Shown: positions 26,939 through 35,483 of the stretch, one piece after another
How positions within the stretch are numbered: the first letter of the stretch is position 1
How the letters are laid out: each line of letters opens with the position of its first letter
From: Candidatus Kuenenia stuttgartensis
GTDB taxonomy: Bacteria; Planctomycetota; Planctomycetia; Pirellulales; UBA1268
NCBI GenBank assembly: GCA_945870505.1
Contig: CAMBSN010000018.1
Location: 1 to 39,995, forward strand
Direction: 5' to 3'
Length of the DNA: 39,995 nt
Translations under genes and position numbers: made by a program
The notes under the pieces: model-generated
Told to the model about the DNA's origin: nothing
The model's input: only the letters and a program-made list of their open reading frames with translations
The model's database searches: none

Positions 26939-27823
26939 TCACGTGCCGATCGATCCCGCCGGAACTTCGAGCGTGCCGAGGTCCTTGTTCTCGTCGGCCT
27001 GCAGCGTGATTACGAAACGGCCCTTGGGATTCCACTTGAGATCGGGTCGCTCGAGCACCACGCCGCCACCAGAACCGGTGGAACGGGAGTGCCAAACCTG
27101 AAACTCCAGCGGTTCGCCCGCGGGCAGGTCGGGGATCGCAAACGATCCGTCGGTGGCGGAGACGGCAACGTAACCGTCCTTGCGAAAGATCACGTACGAC
27201 TTCATCCATGGATGGATGTTGCAGGTGGCGGTCTTCGGCGCGCCCATCTCCGTGTCGGGCTTGTAGGTGGTGCCCTGACCGGCGGGAATCAACTGGTTGA
27301 AGCTCGTGCCGTCGATGTTGGTGTTGTGCCCCACCGGATCGCTGTTTCGCACGTCGATCGGCTGGCCGACCCGGGCGGCGAACACCGGGGTGAGGAACTC
27401 GCAGTTCTTCTGGTCAAACACCTGCGGCGCATCGGGAACGGGATTCTTCACGCGGCTCGACTTCCGCACGAACACCACCACGTCGGCAAGCCCCTTGCTG
27501 GAGGCGTCCACCCGCAACGACTGGTCGAAGAGCTTTGCAGACTTGCCGCAGACTTCGGTGTCCTTATCGACGGCCAGTGCCTTCGGCTGTCCGGGGTCGC
27601 CAGTGAAGACGAAACGCCCCTTGAGCCCGGCCCAGCCGGTGCCTGTGGCGGCTGCCTCGCCCCCACTCACGGCTGCCGCCGTTGTCGACGCGAGCCCCTC
27701 GCGGATCGTCACCGCGGCCGCCGCGTCGGCGACGGGGCTCGATACCCGCCGCGGCCCGCAGCCGACCACGGTCGCGGCGACCATGCAGACACACAGGGCG
27801 AATGAGCGACTGGGCAACATCAT
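26939..27823 (-). CDS. Amicyanin-like type-1 copper lipoprotein (paralogue 2)
   Basis: The roughly 294-residue protein has a lipobox ('CVCMVAATVVGCGP') and a cupredoxin-like fold. Predicted type-1 copper ligands are the histidine in 'NSDPVGHNTNI' and the CxxHxxM loop 'ATCNIHPWMKSY', the same spacing as amicyanin. A C-terminal beta domain follows ('DGSFAIPDLPAGEPLEFQVWH'), of the kind found in carboxypeptidase-regulatory-like modules. It is clearly paralogous to the gene immediately upstream (shared 'VCGK', 'VVVFVR', 'GHN.NI' and 'CNIHPWMK'). ATG 27823 is used here; a GTG at 27853 would overlap the upstream stop (GTGA) and is also plausible. It is a candidate electron carrier between the bc complex and the oxidase. 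Confidence 0.85.
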   Translation of the reverse strand: MMLPSRSFALCVCMVAATVVGCGPRRVSSPVADAAAAVTIREGLASTTAAAVSGGEAAATGTGWAGLKGRFVFTGDPGQPKALAVDKDTEVCGKSAKLFDQSLRVDASSKGLADVVVFVRKSSRVKNPVPDAPQVFDQKNCEFLTPVFAARVGQPIDVRNSDPVGHNTNIDGTSFNQLIPAGQGTTYKPDTEMGAPKTATCNIHPWMKSYVIFRKDGYVAVSATDGSFAIPDLPAGEPLEFQVWHSRSTGSGGGVVLERPDLKWNPKGRFVITLQADENKDLGTLEVPAGSIGT

Positions 27824-27849
27824 GGACACTGAAACTCGCGTTGTGAGGA

Positions 27850-28629
27850 TCACTTCTGGAAGACAGCTGGGGCGAGCAGGATCTCACCGAGGTCGGTGCC
27901 ACCCGCGGCCACGGCCACCTTCTTGCGGCCCTTCGACGCCTTCTCGGCCTTTCCTCCGATCGTCATCTCGCCGAGGTAGCCTGCCTTCTCATGCCAGAAC
28001 TGCAGTTCGACTTCGCCGACCGGCACGTCCTTGATCTCGAACGTGCCATCGGCCTTCGAGACGGCGCCATACGGATTCGGCCGGACCACGAGCCAACCCT
28101 TCATCCAAGGGTGGATGTTGCAGGTCACCTGGGCGGGAACGGCCTCGTCGCTGGTGAACTTGATCGCCGTCTCGCCTCCCGCTGGGATCAGGTTGTTGGA
28201 CGGCGGGTTCTTCACCGTGGCGATGTTGCTGTTGTGGCCGACGGTGTCGGAGTTCTTCACCACGAGGTCCTGGCCCACCTGCACGAACGCGACGTGCGGG
28301 TCGAACCGGCAGTCCTTGTTGTCGAGCGTCACCTTTGCGGCGGCCGCCTTGGCGGCTTCGGGGTTGACCTTCACGTCCTTGTCGCGAACGAACACCACGA
28401 CGTTGGCAATCCCCTTGTCGGCACCGACGACGAGTTCCTCGGCGAGCAGTTTGTGCTTTCCGCAGACCTCCGGATCCTTGTCGACCTTCAGCTCACCCGC
28501 CGACGGCGGGGCACCACCGAACACAAACTTGCCCTTGATCGTCCCCCACTCGTCGGCGGCCACGATGTCGCCGAGGAACAGCGTGGCGAGGATGACGGCG
28601 GCAATCGAAAGCGGGGGAAGGCGTGTCAT
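27850..28629 (-). CDS. Amicyanin-like type-1 copper protein, secreted (paralogue 1)
   Basis: The 259-residue protein has a cleavable signal peptide ('LSIAAVILATLFLGDIVAA'), a cupredoxin-like domain and a C-terminal beta domain. Ligand candidates are 'KNSDTVGHNSNI' (His) and 'VTCNIHPWMKGW' (Cys, His, Met in amicyanin spacing). The C-terminal part ('DGTFEIKDVPVGEVELQFWHEKAGY') matches that of its paralogue downstream. Unlike that paralogue it lacks a lipobox cysteine, so it is probably soluble in the periplasm. It lies 65 bp after the octahaem cytochrome gene. It is probably a soluble electron shuttle; a copper-storage or chaperone role cannot be excluded. Confidence 0.88.
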   Translation of the reverse strand: MTRLPPLSIAAVILATLFLGDIVAADEWGTIKGKFVFGGAPPSAGELKVDKDPEVCGKHKLLAEELVVGADKGIANVVVFVRDKDVKVNPEAAKAAAAKVTLDNKDCRFDPHVAFVQVGQDLVVKNSDTVGHNSNIATVKNPPSNNLIPAGGETAIKFTSDEAVPAQVTCNIHPWMKGWLVVRPNPYGAVSKADGTFEIKDVPVGEVELQFWHEKAGYLGEMTIGGKAEKASKGRKKVAVAAGGTDLGEILLAPAVFQK

Positions 28630-28694
28630 CGAAGTGCTCCAGGAAAGTAGGGCGAGGTGCTGGCGGTGGGATCCGACGAAAGAAAGCTCTAGGG

Positions 28695-31600
28695 TCAGTT
28701 TAGTGAGGCGGCGGCGGACGGGGAGCGGGTGGATGAAAGTGGTGCCGATTCAGCCGCCGAAGCTGAACCCGACGCCGCCCGCGGTTGGCCGGCGGTGGGC
28801 TGCTCTGCTGCCGGCTGAGCCGACTGGCCGGCTGGCGCCGCCGGGGGCTGCTGCCGCAGGAACGCTTCGAGCGACATGTTTCGCTTGGCAAACGCGTCGA
28901 ACTGCATGAGCAGGTCGGTGAGGGCATCCACCTGCTGCTCACTCGTGCCCTGGTAGAGGTCCTGACTCACGGGCTGGTTGTAGGGGATGTTCACCGGCAT
29001 ACCCGTGTACGGCAGGAACCGCTTCGGGTTGGCGATCCAGCCGTGGACGTAGTCGGGCCGCAGCCGCTCGTGCACCCGCTGCAACTGCGGCGCTAGCGCC
29101 TTCACGCTGCCCGCCGGCGCGTAGTCGCCCACGAGGTGGCACTTCACGCAATAGTTGTTGTTGGTCACGATCTTCAGGGCCCCGTCCAGATGACCCGGGT
29201 GCGCCTGCTCCGCCGCGGCGACCGATGACTCGTCGAGCCGCGGGTCGTAGACGTACGGGTATTCGGCACCGTCTACAGAAGCGAAGTAGTTGACGAGCGC
29301 CGCGGCCTTGGCGGAATCGAAGTTGAACTTAGGCATCCGCAGCACGGCCGGTGGGCGGATCGGATGGGGATTGAGCAGGAACTTGTGCAGCCACGCCGAC
29401 TGCACCTTCTTGCCCTCGCCCACCAGCGGCGGCGGGAGCCAGCCCCAGGCGTCGTCGGGCTTCACGTTCGGGTTCACCTGCTTCTCGTCGGCGATCACCA
29501 CGGGGAAGAGCAACTTGGCGAGGTCGCCGCCCCAGCCCGGGTAGTGGTGCCCCGCGGCGAGTGCATCCTGCGGAACGATCAGATTTTGGCCGCCCACGAT
29601 CCGCGGCGCACCGTCCACGAGGGCGTCCTGCCAGAGCGCGAACGGACGATGCACCACCGACTCGGCGTCACCCTCCTCGATCGGCACACCGTCCTCGTCA
29701 ACGAGCTGCGGCTTGCCCGTCTCTGGATCGAGCGTCGGCATCCCGACCAGGATCGCCTTTCGACGGCCCTGCCGGTCGGTGGTCAGCGAGACGGCGACCT
29801 GATCGGGGGTGAAGTGAGGAGACAGGAACGGATAGTCGGCGAAGGCCGGAGGCTCACCGAGCGACTCGGGCTTGTAGCGGATGTCCCAGCGATCCATGCG
29901 AAGCTGATGGCAGCCACCGCAGTTGTACTGCTCCGCCACCACCAGGCCGTCGAGGCGGGCCTGCTCCCGCGGGGCGGGTTGATGCACGTACTGCGGAGCC
30001 GGCGGCTCGGCGACCAGGCCGAGCACGAACGTCATCACCGCCTCTCGCTGGTCCTCGTTGAAGGGGAACTGCGGCATCCGGTACCGCTCATTGTAGGTTT
30101 TGTTCTCGGCCTTCTTGTAGTCGTAGCTCCGCGGCGCCCGGAGCTTCTGCCAGAGGAAGCCCTCCCGCTCGTGGCCGAGAAGTTTCTCGAGGAAGTAGCC
30201 GATGCTGGGATCGAGCGATTCGGGATCGACGTGGGCCTCGGTATGAGTCGCCTTGTAGGCGAGATCGGGTGCCAGCGACCCATCCTCCGCCGTCGGCTCG
30301 GCGCCGCCGTGCTGCCCGTGACCACCCGAGGCATGATGCCCGTGGCCGTGGCCGCCGGCCAACTGGCGCGTCACCAAGTGCGACACCTGCTCGAACGCGA
30401 TCCGCGAGGGATCCTTGCGGCCCCAGTCGGCGAGCGCGGCACCTGCCGGCTTGCTGTCCTCGAAGCCGGGGATGTCGTGGCACGAGTAGCAGGCAAGCTT
30501 ATTAATCGTCTTCTTGCCCACGTAGGTGAGCAGAAGGCGGTCGCGTTCGGCCCCGTCAAGGCCCACGAGCATCTGCTCGTCGCCCTGGATACCGGCCGCG
30601 TCGCTGACACCCGCGGCGAGCACCTGCTCGGCGCGAACCACCGTGAACCGCTCCTTGAGGTACATCAGCGCAAGTTCGTCGAGTGCCTTCCGCTCCTCTG
30701 CCGACAGTGAACCAGCCGACGCCATCGGGAAGGACGTCTCGCCGTCGAGCGTCTCCACCTGCCAGTCGGCGGCCGGCTTCCAGTCGCCGCCCGACCCCAT
30801 CAGGTATTCGGTCGCGTCGGCGGCGGGATCGCTCACGCTGCCGTCGGCGAGCGTCACCGGCTCGAGCAAGACGTTCGGCATGATCGTCTTGGGGTGGTAC
30901 CGCGACGGCTCGCGGAGCCAGCTGTAAAGCCACTGCTTGCCCTGCGGCAGCGAGGCCGCCTTGCCACCGATCCGCGACAGGTTGGGGCCGTGCATGCTCG
31001 TGGCCTCGGGGAAGTCGTCGTGCTGGTGGCAGGCGAGGCAGCCCCGGAGTTGGACGACCTTGCGGCCCCGCGCGGCGTCGGCCGTCGCGGTGACGCCGTC
31101 GAACGGCTTGACGTAGTCGAACGGGGCACTCGACGTGGTGAGGTAGTGCACCATGGAGCGGATCTCGAGCGGCTCGTACCGCTTCGACTCCTCGAGTTGC
31201 TTGCCCTCGAGGTGGCTCCAGAGTCCAAAGAACCGGGGCATCTTCGTCGAGGGGCGGAACTCCTGCGGATTTCTCAGCCACGAGTAGAGCCAGTCGAAGC
31301 CAACCTTGCTGGCGACGTGCCGCAGGCTCGGGCCGACTTTCGGTAGCGTGCCAGGTGTCTCGGGATCCTTGAGGACCGTGGCGAGTTGGTGCGAGCGACC
31401 GGAGAGCTTGGCATCGGCACCAGCGGCCGCGTCGCGATCGAGCGCCTCGCGGAGCCGCACCCGTGATTCATGGCTGTCGGGGCCCGAGCGAACGTCGGTC
31501 ACCCAGCGGGCGACGGTCTCCCCCATGTCCTTGAGGCCGGGATCGGTGGCGAGGGCCTCGGCCACCTCGTGGTAGTTCGACTCGAGCCGCATGTCGGGGC

Positions 31601-33266
31601 CGATTCGCTTCTCGGGTCCGGCCCAGCCGTTGATCTCGTGGCATCCATAGCAGCCGTACTGCCTGATGAGGTGATAGCCCTCGACGAGCTTTGGCGCGGG
31701 TGGCTCGGGGAACTTCTCGCTCGGCTCGAGATCGACCACCTGGTGGTGGCACTTCAGGCAGCTCGACTCCTCGAACCGCTCAGGCAGCATCGGCTGGATC
31801 CAGTGGTGGTTGTTGAACCAGCCATGCTCATCGTGCCACTCGTGGGCCTGTTTGGGCGTGTTGGGCGTGTGCGAAGACCACTTGAAGCTCGTGGCGCTCC
31901 CCTGCCCCTGATGGCAGATCGTGCAGCCGAAGTTCTTCATGGGATGCGGGCTCGAATCGCCCACGAAGAGGTCGAGCCGCGGGTGGCTCGAATAAGGCTG
32001 CGGCACGCCGCGGCGCACCGTGAGCGAGAGGGGCTTGCCCCAGGCGGGCGTGTCGAGAAGCGACGTGACGGCCATCTTGCGAGCCAGCGTCTTGCCGCCG
32101 TCCACCGCCTCGATCACGTCGCCGGGCTGGAGGCCCGCGACCGCCGCCGGCGACTCGGGCACCACCACGCTGACGGTCGGATCATCGGAAGCAAACAGCC
32201 CGTGGGCCGCAAGCCGCAGGCCGTAGGAGGCTTCGAGCCCGTCGTTCCCGTCGCCGGCCGGCGCCTCCGGCTTCGCCGCAGGCGTCGCGAGCGCCACCGT
32301 CATGGTGGACGCCTCGGGATACCCGGGCTCGGTCGGCGCTCCAGCCATCGACTTGTCCATCCCGCGGTGGCAGGTCGTGCAACGGTCGAAGCGGGCGACG
32401 TCTCGGAAGTTGTTGTTGAGGGTGAGCTGCGGCAGCCAGATCTGATCGACCCTGATCGGGCTGTTGAAGGCTTCGAGCACCGGGAGTTCGAGCAGACTCT
32501 TTCCAGCATTCGGCTGCCGCATGGCGAGCGTCTTCTGGAGTTGCACAAGCTTGGCGCGATGGTCGGCCAAGGCCTTGGCCGCTTCATCCTCGCCCTTGGT
32601 CATCTGCCCCAGCAGAGCGTCGAGTTTCTTGCGGTGGGTGTTGGCATCCTGAAACGCCAGGCTCGCGGCAGCCACCTCCTGACGCTTGGAGTCGGCGAGC
32701 ACGAGCAGCGAGGCCTGGCGATCGGCCGGGGCTTCTTCGGCCACGGCGAGCTCGTAGTCGGCGCGGTTCTTGTCGAGCTCGGCCCGCCGCAGTTTCAGCG
32801 CGCCGGCCAGGTTGTCTTCGCGAAACTTCGTTCGCTTGACGATGTCGCGAAGCCGGGCCAGGAGGTCGCCGCGAACCACCAGCCGCTGCTCCGGGTCCTG
32901 CTGGGACTTCAGCTGGTCGATGTCGAGTTCCGCCCGATCGGCTGCCTGGGCGTCCTCGGTCACCGTCCGGACCTGCGTGATGAACGCCTGGGCCACGTCG
33001 CCGTCAAGATCAGCTCGCCGCGCGTCGCCGAGGGCCGCCTCGAGTTCGTCTCGCCGGGCCTCGTAGGACTTGGAATCCTGCTCGTCAATCCGCGCCTGCG
33101 CGTTCCAGGTCTCGAGTTCGCGGAACTCGCGGGCGTACTGCTTCCACGGACGGTTGTGATCGCCCGTCAACACGAACACGGTCGCCGCCAGGAGCGCCAC
33201 GGCGGTCGCCGCGAACACCACGTGCAGGAGTTTGAGGTTCCACCAGGTCTGTTCTGTTGCGGGCAT
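28695..33266 (-). CDS. Octahaem cytochrome c with coiled coil and PDZ domain
   Basis: The 1523-residue protein has one N-terminal anchor helix ('LLHVVFAATAVALLAATVFVLTG'), then a charged, coiled-coil-like region to about residue 260. Eight CxxCH sites lie near residues 296 (CTTCH), 448 (CTICH), 503 (CLKCH), 539 (CYGCH), 743 (CLACH), 926 (CYSCH), 1116 (CGGCH) and 1373 (CVKCH). A PDZ-like domain lies between the first two ('SPAAVAGLQPGDVIEAVDGGKTL'). The last five sites are each followed by a Met-Pro ligand candidate (TKMPRF, TIMPNV, YRMPQF, LRMPKF, TGMPVN), suggesting five class-I domains. The first three lack this and may be bis-His. Encoded next to cytochrome b, it probably replaces cytochrome c1. 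The C-terminus is a Pro/Ala/Ser tail. The ATG at 33266 was chosen because the helix follows directly. Confidence 0.92.
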   Translation of the reverse strand: MPATEQTWWNLKLLHVVFAATAVALLAATVFVLTGDHNRPWKQYAREFRELETWNAQARIDEQDSKSYEARRDELEAALGDARRADLDGDVAQAFITQVRTVTEDAQAADRAELDIDQLKSQQDPEQRLVVRGDLLARLRDIVKRTKFREDNLAGALKLRRAELDKNRADYELAVAEEAPADRQASLLVLADSKRQEVAAASLAFQDANTHRKKLDALLGQMTKGEDEAAKALADHRAKLVQLQKTLAMRQPNAGKSLLELPVLEAFNSPIRVDQIWLPQLTLNNNFRDVARFDRCTTCHRGMDKSMAGAPTEPGYPEASTMTVALATPAAKPEAPAGDGNDGLEASYGLRLAAHGLFASDDPTVSVVVPESPAAVAGLQPGDVIEAVDGGKTLARKMAVTSLLDTPAWGKPLSLTVRRGVPQPYSSHPRLDLFVGDSSPHPMKNFGCTICHQGQGSATSFKWSSHTPNTPKQAHEWHDEHGWFNNHHWIQPMLPERFEESSCLKCHHQVVDLEPSEKFPEPPAPKLVEGYHLIRQYGCYGCHEINGWAGPEKRIGPDMRLESNYHEVAEALATDPGLKDMGETVARWVTDVRSGPDSHESRVRLREALDRDAAAGADAKLSGRSHQLATVLKDPETPGTLPKVGPSLRHVASKVGFDWLYSWLRNPQEFRPSTKMPRFFGLWSHLEGKQLEESKRYEPLEIRSMVHYLTTSSAPFDYVKPFDGVTATADAARGRKVVQLRGCLACHQHDDFPEATSMHGPNLSRIGGKAASLPQGKQWLYSWLREPSRYHPKTIMPNVLLEPVTLADGSVSDPAADATEYLMGSGGDWKPAADWQVETLDGETSFPMASAGSLSAEERKALDELALMYLKERFTVVRAEQVLAAGVSDAAGIQGDEQMLVGLDGAERDRLLLTYVGKKTINKLACYSCHDIPGFEDSKPAGAALADWGRKDPSRIAFEQVSHLVTRQLAGGHGHGHHASGGHGQHGGAEPTAEDGSLAPDLAYKATHTEAHVDPESLDPSIGYFLEKLLGHEREGFLWQKLRAPRSYDYKKAENKTYNERYRMPQFPFNEDQREAVMTFVLGLVAEPPAPQYVHQPAPREQARLDGLVVAEQYNCGGCHQLRMDRWDIRYKPESLGEPPAFADYPFLSPHFTPDQVAVSLTTDRQGRRKAILVGMPTLDPETGKPQLVDEDGVPIEEGDAESVVHRPFALWQDALVDGAPRIVGGQNLIVPQDALAAGHHYPGWGGDLAKLLFPVVIADEKQVNPNVKPDDAWGWLPPPLVGEGKKVQSAWLHKFLLNPHPIRPPAVLRMPKFNFDSAKAAALVNYFASVDGAEYPYVYDPRLDESSVAAAEQAHPGHLDGALKIVTNNNYCVKCHLVGDYAPAGSVKALAPQLQRVHERLRPDYVHGWIANPKRFLPYTGMPVNIPYNQPVSQDLYQGTSEQQVDALTDLLMQFDAFAKRNMSLEAFLRQQPPAAPAGQSAQPAAEQPTAGQPRAASGSASAAESAPLSSTRSPSAAASLN

Positions 33267-33352
33267 AGGAGTATTCGTCGTCGAGGCGACCGTGCAGCGT
33301 GTTGGGCGATGAGCACCGTGCTGGCTGGCGCGATTGGCGCCGCCAGCCATCT

Positions 33353-34678
33353 TCAAAAGTTCAGCGAGATCTCGGGGATGCTGATGATGTATTTCAGGTT
33401 CAAGGTCCAGCGAAGGATCATTTTGATGGGCAGCGTGAGCATGAGCAGCATCAGGTTCGCCATCACCATGTAGCGGACGAACCCAAGTTTGGCGAAGAAC
33501 CCGCGAAAGATCGTCACCGCCAGAAGCGGCGGTAGCAGGAGCAGGTAAGCGCCCATGACGAGCAACCCGGGAGCTTCCCGGAGAAGCACGTAGCCCGCCT
33601 GGACCAGCCCACTCGCGCCGGCCGGTGCCTTGGGCAGGGGCTGGTCGAGCAGGTTCACCCAGAACATCTGCGGCAGGTCAACGTTGTTGAGCACCTCGAC
33701 CTTGTAGGGCGTCCAATACTCGAACGGCCCGAAAAAGTTCCAGTTGGGACCACGGAGGAACGTTCCCAGGATGATCAGCGTGATCCAGAGCACGAAGAAG
33801 CCGAACTGGTAGGTCAGATAGCTAAACTTTCGCTCTTCGATCGAGTAGTAGCCATTACCGTTCTTGTTGAAGTCGAGGTAGGGCATCGCCATCAGGCCGA
33901 AGACGACAAGGCTCGGCAGCACCACGCCCGCATACCAGGGGTCGAAGTAGACGAGCATCTCCTGAAGCCCGAGGAAGTACCACGGGGCCTTCGATGGGTT
34001 TGGCGTCTTCACGCTGCTGGCCGGTTCCTCGAGCGGCGCTGGCAGGAAGATCGCCCAAACCAGCAGGAACGCCATCACGGCCACCATGCAGATCAGTTCG
34101 GTGTAGACAAGGTCGGGCCAGACGAGCACCTTCTCGTCGTTCTCTTTCTCAACCGTCGGTAGGCCGCGGGCGATCCGGTCGTCGTTGACGACGGCCTGCT
34201 TGGTGGCGAGCCAGGTGAAGAAGGCGAGCAGGAAGACGAGGCCCACGATCGGCACGTTGTCGGGCTTCATCACAATCGCGGCAAAGTTCTCGTCGGCCAT
34301 CGACAGGCCCATGAGCACGAGCATCGCATTGAGGATGCCCCAGGCCACCATCGGCTTGACGAAGAAACTGCGAAACACGAACAGCACCGTGAGCAGCGCG
34401 AACGTGCCGAGGGTGTAGAGCATGGGTCCGGAGAGACGATTGACGAGGCTGCGGACCGAGGCGGGCAGCGCCGGCACCATCCCGGGGGAGGCCGAGAGGG
34501 CGAGGCTCGCGAGCACCATCATCGCGATCGCCAGAGCCGTCCAGACCATTGCCCAGCCCAGCTGTCCCTTCTTCCGCCAGAGGATCAGCGCGGCGATCCC
34601 GTTCATGATCGCGATGCAGGAGTAGTAGCCGCCTAGAAAGCCGGCGACGTCCTGAAGGAAAAAGCCATTGGAATGCAT
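33353..34678 (-). CDS. Cytochrome b C-terminal part (subunit IV-like), bc-type complex
   Basis: The 441-residue membrane protein has about ten to eleven helices. The core corresponds to the C-terminal half of cytochrome b (subunit IV of b6f). 'SSVKTPNPSKAPWYFLGLQEMLVYFDPWYAGVVLP' is the Qo-site loop, with APWY in place of PEWY. Compared with plant-type subunit IV (~160 residues) it has a long N-terminal extension of five or so helices ('YYSCIAIMNGIAALILW', 'WTALAIAMMVLASLAL', 'MLYTLGTFALLTVLFVF' and others) and additional C-terminal helices. It lies 10 bp after the cytochrome b N-terminal gene and 86 bp before the octahaem cytochrome gene, and would build a quinol-oxidising complex with the neighbours. 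The ATG at 34678 was chosen because upstream codons overlap cytochrome b. Confidence 0.9.
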   Translation of the reverse strand: MHSNGFFLQDVAGFLGGYYSCIAIMNGIAALILWRKKGQLGWAMVWTALAIAMMVLASLALSASPGMVPALPASVRSLVNRLSGPMLYTLGTFALLTVLFVFRSFFVKPMVAWGILNAMLVLMGLSMADENFAAIVMKPDNVPIVGLVFLLAFFTWLATKQAVVNDDRIARGLPTVEKENDEKVLVWPDLVYTELICMVAVMAFLLVWAIFLPAPLEEPASSVKTPNPSKAPWYFLGLQEMLVYFDPWYAGVVLPSLVVFGLMAMPYLDFNKNGNGYYSIEERKFSYLTYQFGFFVLWITLIILGTFLRGPNWNFFGPFEYWTPYKVEVLNNVDLPQMFWVNLLDQPLPKAPAGASGLVQAGYVLLREAPGLLVMGAYLLLLPPLLAVTIFRGFFAKLGFVRYMVMANLMLLMLTLPIKMILRWTLNLKYIISIPEISLNF

Positions 34679-34688
34679 GTCTGTGTCG

Positions 34689-35462
34689 TCACAGCGGCCC
34701 GCTGATGCCGCCGTCCTTTCGCACGCGCCAGAAGTGGATCGCCAGAAGCAGCGCCACCGCGAGCGGGATCGCGATGCAGTGGAGCACGTAGAACCGGTTG
34801 AGCGTTTCCTCGCCGACGAACCGGGCGCCGAGGAGGCCAAAGCGGGCGTCCGAGGCATCGGTGATCATGTCGATTCCGCCCACCGTGAGGAGTTGCTGCC
34901 CCGGGCCTTCGTAGCCGAGGAAGGGGGTGGCACGGGCCATGTTCGAACCCACCGTGATGGCCCAGATCGCCAGCTGGTCCCACGGCAGGAGGTAGCCGGT
35001 GAACGAGAGCAGGAGCGTGAGCAGCAGGAGGATCACGCCGATCACCCAGTTGAACTCGCGTGGCGGCTTGTAGCTTCCAGTGAGGAACACCCGGTACATG
35101 TGGAGCCAGGTGGTGATCACCATCGCGTGCGCCCCCCAGCGATGGAGTTCGCGAAGGATGCCGAGGCTCGTCACGTCGCGGAGGGCGAGGATGTCGTTGT
35201 AGGCCCATTCGAGCGTGGGCCGGTAGTAGAACATCAAGAGCACGCCCGTGACCGTCTCCACCAGAAACAGGAAGAAGGTCACACCGCCCATGCACCACGT
35301 GAACGACAGGGCGATGCCCTGCTTCTTGATCGAAACCGGGTGAAGGTGGAGGAAGAAGTTGGTGAGCATCACCACGATCCGGTTGCGCCGATCGAGCGGC
35401 ATCGGATGGCGGAAGATGCTCTTCCAGATCTGAGAGTTGCGGATGGTCTCGCCGATGGCCAT
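34689..35462 (-). CDS. petB: Cytochrome b N-terminal part (b6-type), bc-type complex
   Basis: The 257-residue subunit carries the two b haems. Ligand histidines occur in '[40 protein letters not shown]' and '[21 protein letters not shown]'. The last pair is separated by 14 residues, as in b6-type proteins, rather than the 13 of bc1. The family pattern '[21 protein letters not shown]' is intact. The N-terminus '[35 protein letters not shown]' also fits. It begins 21 bp after the Rieske gene. With the following gene it makes up a split cytochrome b. It sits in the cytoplasmic membrane and oxidises quinol. Confidence 0.96.
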   Translation of the reverse strand: MAIGETIRNSQIWKSIFRHPMPLDRRNRIVVMLTNFFLHLHPVSIKKQGIALSFTWCMGGVTFFLFLVETVTGVLLMFYYRPTLEWAYNDILALRDVTSLGILRELHRWGAHAMVITTWLHMYRVFLTGSYKPPREFNWVIGVILLLLTLLLSFTGYLLPWDQLAIWAITVGSNMARATPFLGYEGPGQQLLTVGGIDMITDASDARFGLLGARFVGEETLNRFYVLHCIAIPLAVALLLAIHFWRVRKDGGISGPL

Positions 35463-35483
35463 GGTCTGCTCGCGGTCCCTTCG

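Noticed and set aside
25023-27101. Plus-strand ORF of 692 codons opposite subunit II and the dihaem cytochrome
   Set aside because: It spans the antisense of two well-supported genes plus their gap; no domain is recognisable.
31470-33473. Plus-strand ORF of 667 codons opposite the octahaem cytochrome
   Set aside because: It is a shadow of a confirmed gene; its frame is kept open by GC bias only.
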